Shown here: positions 32,631 through 40,623 of the stretch, piece by piece
Numbering within the stretch: the first letter of the stretch is position 1
Layout of the letters: every line of letters starts with the position of its first letter
Assembly: GCF_014202335.1 (NCBI RefSeq)
Contig: NZ_JACHGP010000014.1
Span: 170,809 to 234,808 of the forward strand
DNA from: Mycobacterium sp. AZCC_0083
GTDB taxonomy: Bacteria > Actinomycetota > Actinomycetes > Mycobacteriales > Mycobacteriaceae
Reading direction: 5' to 3'
Length of the DNA: 64,000 nt
Notes under the pieces: model-generated
Seen by the model: the letters and a program-made list of their open reading frames with translations, nothing else
Told to the model about the DNA's origin: nothing
The model's database searches: none
Program-made: the position numbers and the translations under genes

Positions 32631-32848
32631 CTCTGCCCGTGGCGAACAACCTGCCAGGGCCGTTCGCCGTCGCCGACACGCCGATTCCGGCTCGGGTGCG
32701 CGCACGTCACTGAAATCGGCGGGATTTCGTTCGCTGGGCACCGATTTCACCTGCATGCTCGACCGCACCCACCCGCACACAACGTGCGAACGCGTTGACC
32801 GAAGACCAACTAATAGTCAGGCTGCATCGGTCGCTGGCCTGTGACGGG

Positions 32849-33847
32849 TCACTTTTTGTTCTTCTTGTTCTTATGCTTGGGGTTCAGGCGGATCGACAAC
32901 TTGCCGCCCTCCTCGCATTCTGTTGCGACGATTAGCGCCGCCGTACCCCCAATAGCTCCTTCGCCGAACGCGTAGTTCGCGTTGATCTCAGCCAGGCGTC
33001 GATGTTGCAGGGAGATCGCCTCATTGACGTGAACATCGACCTTCATCGTGATTTCGATGCTGTCGATGCGTTGCAGGTCGCATTTCTCGCCATCGTCGTG
33101 GCGTACGTATAACGAGTGTGGTCGGCCGTCGAAATCAAGTGTAAATCCAGGACCCGTACCGCAATTGACGTAGGTTTCCATGTCCTGCGCGATGGCGGTG
33201 AGGCCGATCTGCTCGTTGATCCGGTCCCAGAGGAATGGACCTTCCACAAGCGCACTGATCAGTGTTCCGAGATCCATGCCCACGCCCTCCTGGATGAATA
33301 TGTCCAGGTCTTGAGGGGCATGGAACCACTTCACGCCTTCCCCTGGACGGTCGACGAAGACGCGTGCTCTCCAGGGTGTGAGTTCGAGCTGCTTAGGCCA
33401 TAGCGATCGGACGGCGTTCACGATCCAGAACGCCGGGTCTCCATCGCCCAAGGTCTCAGGTGAGATGGGGTCGATGTTCTCCTTGATGGCGAGGTCGCGA
33501 GCCTGGTCCGTGAAGCCGCTTTCGGAGACAAGCACAACCTTGTCCGTCGGTAGGTTCTGATGCTTGGCGATCATCTGCTCCACCCACTCGACCGAGATGG
33601 GGTCAGGCTGCCGCGAGGCTGCCTCGATGCCGATCACCACGGCGTGGCCAGCGGCCAATGTGCGTAAAACAACGTCGACTTCGCGCATCTTGCCGGTGAG
33701 TCGATTCGGCAGCATCGCTGACTCTTCGATTGAGGCGCCTTCAGCGAGGTGCTCGTAGATGACCGAAACGACCTGCTGAAAGAGATTAGTGCGTTTTGGC
33801 ACGACATCAAGCATAGGGGAACTGGGCTCTTGCTTTAGCCCGGGCAA
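32849..33847 (-). CDS. Restriction-endonuclease-like (PD-(D/E)xK fold) protein
   Basis: A 332-residue protein. Residues ~22-125 look like an Mrr-type nuclease core: LFQQVVSVIYEHL (helix), REVDVVLRTL (D58), VVIGIEAASRQ (E75), VEWVEQMIAKHQNLPTDKVVLVSESGF. The third catalytic residue, normally Lys in E-x-K, is Ala77 here, so nuclease activity is uncertain. The C-terminal half has no recognised domain and ends in a Lys/Asn-rich tail (NPKHKNKKNKK). Divergent from the OLD-like gene. Possible defence protein, or a catalytically dead DNA-binding relative. Confidence 0.6.
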   Translation of the reverse strand: MPGLKQEPSSPMLDVVPKRTNLFQQVVSVIYEHLAEGASIEESAMLPNRLTGKMREVDVVLRTLAAGHAVVIGIEAASRQPDPISVEWVEQMIAKHQNLPTDKVVLVSESGFTDQARDLAIKENIDPISPETLGDGDPAFWIVNAVRSLWPKQLELTPWRARVFVDRPGEGVKWFHAPQDLDIFIQEGVGMDLGTLISALVEGPFLWDRINEQIGLTAIAQDMETYVNCGTGPGFTLDFDGRPHSLYVRHDDGEKCDLQRIDSIEITMKVDVHVNEAISLQHRRLAEINANYAFGEGAIGGTAALIVATECEEGGKLSIRLNPKHKNKKNKK

Positions 33848-34043
33848 CTCCGCCGAAGTAATTGCACGGGCGAACGGCCCGGAGCTTCAAAGATGGCCTT
33901 CAGCTGCAAAGAAACTGAATACATTTGCTCAGCGACCAAGTTGCCTGGCCTAACGGACAGGACGACGAGCGGTGACCTCGGTGTATCTACAGTGTTGCCG
34001 AGGTCATTGTTCGTTTCCTTGGTGGAGACAGTACGATCACCAT

Positions 34044-35519
34044 GTGGCTATCCCTGAACTGCTCACGTTCGAGGATTATTCAGTTAGTGGACTTGGTCGA
34101 ATCAATGTCTTGTTGGGCAAAAATGGCACGGGTAAGAGCACCGTCCTAAAGGCGTTCCAGCGATACGTCAGAAATGGCGGGACTCGATGGGGCGAGTCCA
34201 AGTACATCACGCCAGAGCGCGCGGGAACACTTACGTATGAGTCGGGTGTCGAACAAAATATTATCAATTCACCAAATTGGTTGGTAGATACGCGCCTGGT
34301 AAATCAGTACAATCAATTTAAGCAACAAACAGTTTCGCAATATCGTCGACTAGAGTTGAGCGTACTCCGCGCGGTCGAAACAGCAAGTAAAGCAGGAGAA
34401 ACGCCGCGAATATATTTTTCACACTATTTGGAACGTATTAATTCGTTGTTAGACAATATTGAGATACGTTCTGAAACAACCAACAGTGCTTTCAAGATGT
34501 ACGATCGTGACTCTGACGTAGAAATATCGGCAGGAAACATTAGTAGTGGTGAGTCTGAGCTAATAGCGCTGGCGATTGAAGCGCTGGTCTTCGTCCAGAA
34601 CGTTGGCGCCGAGTCGCGCGGTCTCCTGCTGATGGATGAGCCCGACGTCCACCTGCACCCAGATCTACAAGCACGGATGACGCAGTTCTTGTGCGATCTG
34701 ACAACAGAATTCGATTTCGACATTCTGATCGCCACACATAGCACACCGATACTTGGGGAGCTTGTCGACTACGCCGGCGCGAATATCTGCCTGATGAAGG
34801 CGCGCGCCAAATCCCTTACATTTGAACCGGTTGACGACATATATAAGCAGTTGATGCCGGTGTTTGGTGCTCATCCGCTGACGCGTGTGTTCAGCAATTC
34901 TCCGACTCTGCTCGTCGAGGGTGAAGATGATGTGCGAATCTGGCAACAAGTGGTAAGGTCCGGTAATGGCGCCGTGAAGCTGTACCCGGTAGAATGTGGC
35001 GGCCTTCCATTCATGCGAGAATATGAACTTCGGCTATCTCAGGTGATGGAATCAGTTTACGAAGGCGCGCGAGCATTTTCTTTGCGCGATCGAGACGAAT
35101 CGGAGGATGTTAGGAATGACATCCCGCTTGTTGTCCGAATGCAATTGGAATGCCGCGCAGCCGAAAATCTTCTGCTGTCCGATGAAGTTATTTCTTCGCT
35201 TGGTTTAAGCTGGGAAGACATTCAAGGGCGAGTCGCGCAGTGGTTGACTCAAGACCGAGTGACAAGCCATCCCAAATTCGGTGAAATGAAGAAGTTCGTA
35301 GATGACGGGATGAATCGCAAGTCTGCGGATTTGAAGGATCTGCGGATGATCATCGTCGGTCAAGTGTTCGCTTCAAACAAGCCGTGGGAGGTCTTGGTCG
35401 GCCAAGTCATCGGAAACGTCGTCGCGTCACCTCCGCCGGTAGACGCTCGCGGCCCGAATTCGTTGCTTACATACCTCGGCCAAGATGTGACAGCCCAACT
35501 ACTTGGCGTGGCCTCATAG
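34044..35519 (+). CDS. OLD-family-like ATPase with TOPRIM domain
   Basis: A 491-residue protein from GTG 34044; a longer frame from GTG 33972 is possible. ABC/SMC-type ATPase motifs are all present: Walker A GKNGTGKST (25-33), signature SSGES (167-171), Walker B LLLMDEPD (194-201) and the H-loop His232 (IATHSTP). A TOPRIM-like part follows: VEGEDD (291-296) with conserved Glu, and DRD (349-351) giving the D-x-D. The order ATPase then TOPRIM is that of OLD/GajA nucleases, which act in phage defence. No UvrD-like partner is adjacent. Visibly AT-richer than the flanks (21 of 60 bases are G or C at 34261-34320), suggesting transfer. Confidence 0.82.
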   Translation: MAIPELLTFEDYSVSGLGRINVLLGKNGTGKSTVLKAFQRYVRNGGTRWGESKYITPERAGTLTYESGVEQNIINSPNWLVDTRLVNQYNQFKQQTVSQYRRLELSVLRAVETASKAGETPRIYFSHYLERINSLLDNIEIRSETTNSAFKMYDRDSDVEISAGNISSGESELIALAIEALVFVQNVGAESRGLLLMDEPDVHLHPDLQARMTQFLCDLTTEFDFDILIATHSTPILGELVDYAGANICLMKARAKSLTFEPVDDIYKQLMPVFGAHPLTRVFSNSPTLLVEGEDDVRIWQQVVRSGNGAVKLYPVECGGLPFMREYELRLSQVMESVYEGARAFSLRDRDESEDVRNDIPLVVRMQLECRAAENLLLSDEVISSLGLSWEDIQGRVAQWLTQDRVTSHPKFGEMKKFVDDGMNRKSADLKDLRMIIVGQVFASNKPWEVLVGQVIGNVVASPPPVDARGPNSLLTYLGQDVTAQLLGVAS

Positions 35520-35864
35520 AAACCCTTCGGACTCACTCGTCGTCGGGCTTGTCCGGTACGTCTGCGTCAGCCGTGGCGATGAAAGCCGCACATGAGCCGA
35601 GTGAGTTGAAGACCAGGCGTTGACCCGAAGTATCTCCATGCGTCATATTGCCCGGTGGGTCGTCGGCTCGGACCGAACTGGTGTCTCGTCGGCTCGGACC
35701 GAACTGGTGTCTCGTCGGTCTCAAGCCCTGGGGGCCGCGGGGACGCCACGGTGGCGCGCATACATAACGTGGGCGTGCTGCACGTGCGATCGGACGGCGT
35801 ACGGCTTGGTGGTCGACGGGCCCGCGGCAGTGCGCATCAGTAGTCCTTGGTTCCGCCGAGTTTG
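35520..35864. other. Gene-free stretch with a 26-bp tandem repeat
   Basis: Between the OLD-like gene and the zinc-ribbon gene (convergent) no credible ORF is seen. Two exact copies of a 26-base unit (CGTCGGCTCGGACCGAACTG plus GTGTCT) lie at 35661-35686 and 35687-35712, followed by the first six bases of a third. Base composition is again GC-rich. Confidence 0.7.
35661..35712. repeat. Tandem duplication, 2 x 26 bp
   Basis: Two perfect adjacent copies. Each unit contains CGGACCGAACTGGTGTC. The function, if any, is unknown; it may be a VNTR-type locus. Confidence 0.85.
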
Positions 35865-37025
35865 TCACTCCGATGTGGCGACCGGGACCTCGCCATTAGT
35901 CATTGCCAACGTCTCTGGCTCGTTTTCCGTCCGCCAGGCAGAGAAGTTGGCGTCTGACACAGTCAAGAGTCTTCGACAAGTGCTGTCAATTGCATAATGC
36001 GTACCGTTCTTATGCATAACGCATCTGAGATCGCGTGAGCACTTGTCGCAGTTAACCACCGGTTTCGCCCCGGATCCGCCCGAACCGTGACGAGCGACGA
36101 CTCCAGCTGACATCTGCTCGAACTTCCCATCGGAGGTTATCTGTGAGCCCGATGCAGTGAATATCACGCTTGTGGCGCACTCGAGGCATACTGCGAATTT
36201 GTGGCCTCCTTCAGTTGGGGCCTTGATCCTCACTTCGCTGCCGCAACCGGGGCACGGTCCAGCCAGAGTTCGAGCAGTCTCGGGGAGCTGAGTCGAGGGC
36301 GTCCCAGCGGATGCTCGCAGCCTTGAGAAGATAGAGCCATCTGACCGTCGGTGGACATTGAAAGATTGCCCACATTGCCGACAAGTGTTGGCGGATGTGT
36401 CGCCTGGGTAGCCGCCGATCGAAACTTTTTGCAATGTGTCGCATTTTGGGCACGTCGCAGACTCGTCCAAGCGCGGTGCGACGCTGCTGCGAACCTTCAA
36501 TTCTTCTCGTAGCTCTTGAGCAACCTTTTCAATCGCCCCGCGATCTCCCCTGTCGAGCCGCTCAGCAAGCTTCTCAAGCTCCGCGATAGTAGTGACAAGA
36601 TCGTTAATTTCGAACGGATCGCCAAGGATTCCTTGTATGGCGGATACCTGAGCGCCTACCAACTGTGCTTGCTGGCCCACCATCGCGAAACCGGTCTCGG
36701 CGGGCAGACTGTGATCGACACACTGATCAACGACTCTGCTCATCTGGCCTGCGGCTTGGCCCAAGGTCTTGCTCACAAGCCCTAAACGCGAGCGAACTTC
36801 TCCTAGTGCTTCAGCCTTCGAGACTTCTTTGCCGACCGTCCAGGAAAGGAGGATGCCGCCGAAGGTGGTTGCGAGGCCACCTGTATAGATCTGGTAGGCC
36901 TCTCCGTGCTCACCGGTACCGACCGTCGTGAGCACGACACCGACAGCAGCTAACACCAGGCCGCAGAAGATCTCGACCGGATGTCGTCCCAGATGCGCCC
37001 GCATCCCCTTCACGGCTGTCCCCAT
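35865..37025 (-). CDS. Membrane-anchored protein with three zinc-ribbon-like Cys clusters
   Basis: A 386-residue protein not matched to a known family. Two membrane helices lie near the N-terminus (~17-35 and ~45-64). A helical, likely coiled-coil segment follows (~65-180: SKTLGQAAGQMSRVVDQCVDH, IAELEKLAERLDRGDRGAIEKVAQELREEL). Three Cys sets come next: C192/C195/C215/C218, C258/C261/C280/C283, and C326/C329 with C335/C350. The ribbons would face the cytoplasm. It shares the acquired-looking segment with the OLD-like gene and points away from tRNA-Arg. A role in nucleic-acid sensing at the membrane is conceivable but unsupported by homology. Confidence 0.7.
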   Translation of the reverse strand: MGTAVKGMRAHLGRHPVEIFCGLVLAAVGVVLTTVGTGEHGEAYQIYTGGLATTFGGILLSWTVGKEVSKAEALGEVRSRLGLVSKTLGQAAGQMSRVVDQCVDHSLPAETGFAMVGQQAQLVGAQVSAIQGILGDPFEINDLVTTIAELEKLAERLDRGDRGAIEKVAQELREELKVRSSVAPRLDESATCPKCDTLQKVSIGGYPGDTSANTCRQCGQSFNVHRRSDGSIFSRLRASAGTPSTQLPETARTLAGPCPGCGSEVRIKAPTEGGHKFAVCLECATSVIFTASGSQITSDGKFEQMSAGVVARHGSGGSGAKPVVNCDKCSRDLRCVMHKNGTHYAIDSTCRRLLTVSDANFSAWRTENEPETLAMTNGEVPVATSE

Positions 37026-37126
37026 CCCAGATCGCGCACAGCGGGAGTTGGCTAATGCGAGAACCTAGAGTAGCGTGTTTGTCGGCGCCGCTAGGCGCCC
37101 CTAGCATGTCGGCGTTAGTCGGCAAC

Positions 37127-37170
37127 GGGCCCCCAGGGTAGCCGCTGTAAAGCGACCCGGGGGCCCTTTT
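37127..37170 (+). terminator. Strong intrinsic terminator with no upstream gene on its strand
   Basis: GGGCCCCC-A-GGGT (37127-37139) pairs with ACCC-GGGGGCCC (37155-37166), a 12-bp stem with one bulged A and a 15-base loop, followed by TTTT. Plus-strand orientation. The nearest plus-strand gene ends 1.6 kb upstream beyond a minus-strand gene, so this may end a small RNA transcribed from about 37,080. Confidence 0.75.
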
Positions 37171-37297
37171 ATGCATTTCGTGGCAACTCAAGCGGTCTTT
37201 GACGTCATCAGCAGATTCGAAGCTCAGTGCTGACGACCGTGTGACTGTCACAGTTGCACCAATCGTGCACGGGACCGTATCTGCGCTGGTTAAGAAG

Positions 37298-37370
37298 TGC
37301 CCCCGGCAGGAATCGAACCTGCGGCCTTCTGCTCCGGAGGCAGACGCTCTATCCCCTGAGCTACGGGGGC
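37298..37370 (-). tRNA. tRNA-Arg (anticodon CCG)
   Basis: A 73-base cloverleaf read on the minus strand: acceptor GCCCCCG/CGGGGGC, D-loop AGCTCAGGGGATAGAGC, anticodon stem-loop TCTGC-CTCCGGA-GCAGA with CCG at 34-36, and T-arm GCAGGTTCGAATCCTGC. CCA is not encoded (GGGGGC-A-CTT follows). It decodes CGG. Located directly before argS, as in other mycobacteria. The 3' end faces the acquired-looking segment, but no duplicated tRNA 3' end or integrase was found. Confidence 0.97.
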
Positions 37371-37518
37371 GCAAGGGTGAAACCGGTGCGCCATTGGGCC
37401 TGGACAGCCTAACGCATCGCGGCCGGGCCAATCACACCCCGAGGTCAGTCCGCCCCTGCGCTCCCGCCCCGTTAATCGATTCGGGGCGTGACCACCCCAG
37501 ACCATAGGATGGTCCCTC

Positions 37519-39171
37519 GTGACCCCCGCCGACCTGGCAGAGCTGCTCAAGACCACCGCCGCCGCGGTCCTGGCCGAGCACGGCCTCGACACCGCGGCGC
37601 TGCCCGAGACCGTGACGATCGAACGGCCCCGCAATCCCGAGCACGGCGATTACGCCACCAACCTGGCACTTCAGCTGGGCAAGAAGGTCGGCGTCAACCC
37701 CCGCGAGCTGGCCGGTTGGCTGGCCACCGCCCTGACCGCGACCTCGGGCCTCTCCGCCGCCGAGGTGGCCGGGCCGGGCTTCGTCAACCTGCGCATCGAA
37801 GCGTCGGCCCAGGCCGTCGTCGTCGACAACGTGCTGTCCGCAGGGGCCGAATACGGGAACTCCGCCGACTTGGCGGGCAAGAACATCAACCTCGAGTTCG
37901 TCTCGGCCAACCCGACCGGGCCCATCCACATCGGCGGCACCCGCTGGGCCGCCGTCGGCGACGCGCTCGGCCGGCTGCTGGCCACCCAGGGCGCCAGCGT
38001 GGTCCGGGAGTACTACTTCAACGATCACGGCGCGCAGATCGACCGGTTCGCCCGGTCCCTGGTGGCGGCAGCCAAGGGCGAGCCGGCCCCCGAGGACGGT
38101 TACGCGGGCGACTACATCGCCGACATCGCCGCCCAGATCGTCGCCAAGGTTCCCGACGTCCTGGAACAGCCCGCCGACGAGCAGCAGGAGACGTTCCGAG
38201 CCATCGGCGTCGACCTGATGTTCACCCACATCAAGGCATCGCTGCACGACTTCGGCACCGACTTCGACGTGTACACCCACGAAGACTCGATGCACACCAG
38301 CGGCCGGGTCGAGCAGGCCATCGCCAAGCTGCGCGAGACCGGCAACATCTACGAGAAGGACGGCGCAACGTGGTTGCGCACCACCGAGTTCGGCGATGAC
38401 AAGGACCGCGTCGTCATCAAGAGCGACGGCAATGCGGCCTACATCGCCGGTGACCTCGCCTACTTCCTGGACAAGCGGCAGCGCGGCTTCGACCTGTGCA
38501 TCTACATGCTGGGCGCCGACCACCACGGCTACATCGCCAGGCTCAAGGCGGCAGCCGCGGCGCTCGGCGACGACCCCGCCACCGTCGAGGTGCTCATCGG
38601 TCAGATGGTGAACCTGGTGCGCGACGGCCAGCCGGTCCGGATGAGCAAGCGGGCGGGCACCGTCATCACGCTCGACGATCTGGTGGACGCCATCGGCGTC
38701 GACGCCGCGCGGTACGTCCTCATCCGCAGTTCGGTCGATTCTCCGATCGACATCGACCTGCAGCTGTGGTCCAGCGCGTCGGCCGAGAACCCGGTCTACT
38801 ACGTGCAATACGCGCACGCCCGGCTCTCGGCCTTGGCGCGCAGCGCCGCCGAACTCGGAATCGCTGCCGACACCTCGCATCTGGAACTGCTCACCCACGA
38901 CCGGGAGGGCACCCTGATGCGCTCGCTCGGGGAGTTCCCGCGGATCCTCAAATCCGCTGCGTCCCTTCGCGAACCGCACCGCGTCTGCCGTTACCTCGAA
39001 GACCTTGCCGGCGACTACCACCGGTTCTACGACTCCTGCCGGGTGCTGCCGCAGGGCGACGAGGCCCCTGGCGACCTGCACGCCGCGCGGCTTGCGCTGT
39101 GCGCAGCCACCCGCCAGGTCATCGCGAACGGTCTGCAGATCCTCGGCGTCAGCGCCCCGGAGCGGATGTGA
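37519..39171 (+). CDS. argS: Arginyl-tRNA synthetase
   Basis: A 550-residue class I synthetase. HIGH appears as HIGGTRWAAVGDALG, and the KMSKS loop as VRMSKRAGTVI. The N-terminal additional domain that binds the tRNA D-loop (NPEHGDYATNLALQLGKK) and the C-terminal anticodon-binding helices (DLAGDYHRFYDSCRVLP, ending ISAPERM-like VSAPERM) are complete. GTG 37519 is preceded by TAGGAT ending 8 bases upstream and lacks a ribosome site, consistent with a leaderless mRNA. Overlaps lysA by four bases (GTGA). Confidence 0.98.
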   Translation: MTPADLAELLKTTAAAVLAEHGLDTAALPETVTIERPRNPEHGDYATNLALQLGKKVGVNPRELAGWLATALTATSGLSAAEVAGPGFVNLRIEASAQAVVVDNVLSAGAEYGNSADLAGKNINLEFVSANPTGPIHIGGTRWAAVGDALGRLLATQGASVVREYYFNDHGAQIDRFARSLVAAAKGEPAPEDGYAGDYIADIAAQIVAKVPDVLEQPADEQQETFRAIGVDLMFTHIKASLHDFGTDFDVYTHEDSMHTSGRVEQAIAKLRETGNIYEKDGATWLRTTEFGDDKDRVVIKSDGNAAYIAGDLAYFLDKRQRGFDLCIYMLGADHHGYIARLKAAAAALGDDPATVEVLIGQMVNLVRDGQPVRMSKRAGTVITLDDLVDAIGVDAARYVLIRSSVDSPIDIDLQLWSSASAENPVYYVQYAHARLSALARSAAELGIAADTSHLELLTHDREGTLMRSLGEFPRILKSAASLREPHRVCRYLEDLAGDYHRFYDSCRVLPQGDEAPGDLHAARLALCAATRQVIANGLQILGVSAPERM

Positions 39172-40592
39172 ACGCGCATCCCGCCGGTCCGCGGCACGCG
39201 GAGGAGATTCATCACTCCGGTGCACCGGCCCGTCCCCAGTCGGTCGCGGAGATGCTGACGCTCGCCCCGAACGTCTGGCCGCGCAACACCGTTCGCGGCG
39301 CCGACGGCACCGTGTCCATCGCGGGCGTATCGGTGACCGCGCTTGCGGAGGAGTACGGCACGCCGCTATTCGTGATCGACGAGGACGACTTCCGGTCCCG
39401 CTGCCGCGACATCGCCGCGGCGTTCGGCGGCGGCGAGCACGTGCGCTATGCCTCCAAGGCGTTCCTCTGCTCCGAGGTGGCGCGCTGGGTCGACGAGGAA
39501 GGTCTGTCGCTCGACGTCGCCAGTGGCGGCGAGCTCGCCGTGGCGTTGCACGCGGGATTCCCGGCGGAGCGGATCGCGTTGCACGGCAACAACAAGTCGG
39601 TCGCCGAACTCATCGCGGCGGTGAAGGCCGGCGTCGAACACGTCGTGCTGGACTCGATGACCGAGATCGATCGCCTGGACGCCATCGCAGGCGACGCGGG
39701 CATCGTGCAGGACGTACTGGTCCGCGTCACCGTCGGCGTCGAGGCCCACACCCACGAGTTCATCTCGACCGCCCACGAGGATCAGAAGTTCGGGCTGTCG
39801 CTGGCCAGCGGCGCCGCGATGGACGCCGTGCGCCGCGTGTTCGCCGCCGACCACCTCCGGCTCGTCGGCCTGCACAGCCACATCGGGTCGCAGATCTTCG
39901 ACGTTGCCGGATTCGAGCTCGCCGCCCACCGAGTGATCGGGCTGCTGCGCGACGTGGTCGCCGAGTTCGGTGTCGAGAAGACCGCGCAGATCTCCATCGT
40001 CGACCTTGGTGGCGGCCTCGGCATCTCCTATCTGCCGCAGGACGATCCGCCGCCGATGGACGACCTGGCGGCCAAGCTCGACGCCATCGTGCGCAACGAG
40101 TCGGCCGCTGTCGGCCTACCTGCGCCGAAGCTGGTCGTCGAGCCGGGCAGGGCCATCGCCGGTCCCGGCACCATCACGCTCTACGAGGTTGGCACCGTCA
40201 AAGATGTAGCCGTCGCATCGGATAGGTACCGCCGCTACGTCAGTGTGGACGGTGGGATGAGCGACAACATCAGGACGTCGCTGTACGCCGCAGAGTACGA
40301 CGCGCGGCTGGTCTCCCGGCTCAGCGATGCCACGCCGACCCTGGCCCGCATCGTCGGAAAACACTGCGAGAGTGGCGATATCGTCGTCCGCGACACGTGG
40401 GTGTCCGACGACGTGACGCCGGGGGACTTGATCGGCGTCGCCGCCACCGGCGCGTACTGCTATTCGATGTCGAGCAGGTACAACCTGCTCGGCCGCCCCG
40501 CGGTGGTCGCCGTGCGGGATGGGAAGGCGCGGTTGATTCTTCGCCGCGAGACGATCGACGATCTGCTGAGTTTGGAGGTAGGTACTCAATGA
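39168..40592 (+). CDS. lysA: Diaminopimelate decarboxylase
   Basis: A 474-residue PLP enzyme that makes L-lysine from meso-diaminopimelate. The PLP lysine lies in HVRYASKAFLCSEVARW. The glycine loop is VDLGGGLGISY, the partner-subunit arginine/cysteine region is KHCESGDIVVRD, and GAYCYSMSSRYN closes the active site. GTG 39168 overlaps the argS stop. The ~35 residues before the family core (HAEEIHHSGAPARPQSVAEMLTLAPNVWPRNT) are slightly longer than in M. tuberculosis LysA. First amino-acid gene of the aspartate-family cluster. Confidence 0.97.
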   Translation: MNAHPAGPRHAEEIHHSGAPARPQSVAEMLTLAPNVWPRNTVRGADGTVSIAGVSVTALAEEYGTPLFVIDEDDFRSRCRDIAAAFGGGEHVRYASKAFLCSEVARWVDEEGLSLDVASGGELAVALHAGFPAERIALHGNNKSVAELIAAVKAGVEHVVLDSMTEIDRLDAIAGDAGIVQDVLVRVTVGVEAHTHEFISTAHEDQKFGLSLASGAAMDAVRRVFAADHLRLVGLHSHIGSQIFDVAGFELAAHRVIGLLRDVVAEFGVEKTAQISIVDLGGGLGISYLPQDDPPPMDDLAAKLDAIVRNESAAVGLPAPKLVVEPGRAIAGPGTITLYEVGTVKDVAVASDRYRRYVSVDGGMSDNIRTSLYAAEYDARLVSRLSDATPTLARIVGKHCESGDIVVRDTWVSDDVTPGDLIGVAATGAYCYSMSSRYNLLGRPAVVAVRDGKARLILRRETIDDLLSLEVGTQ

Positions 40593-40623
40593 AGACAATG
40601 CGAGTAGAGGAGGTGGATCGCGC

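Noticed and set aside
37298..37370. tRNA-Arg as an integration site with a duplicated 3' end at the far side of the defence-like segment
   Set aside because: No copy of the tRNA 3' sequence was found near 32.6-32.9 kb or elsewhere in the segment, and no integrase gene is present.
38496..39167. In-frame upstream extension of lysA
   Set aside because: It lies inside argS in a different frame; GTG 39168 with the GTGA overlap gives the family length.
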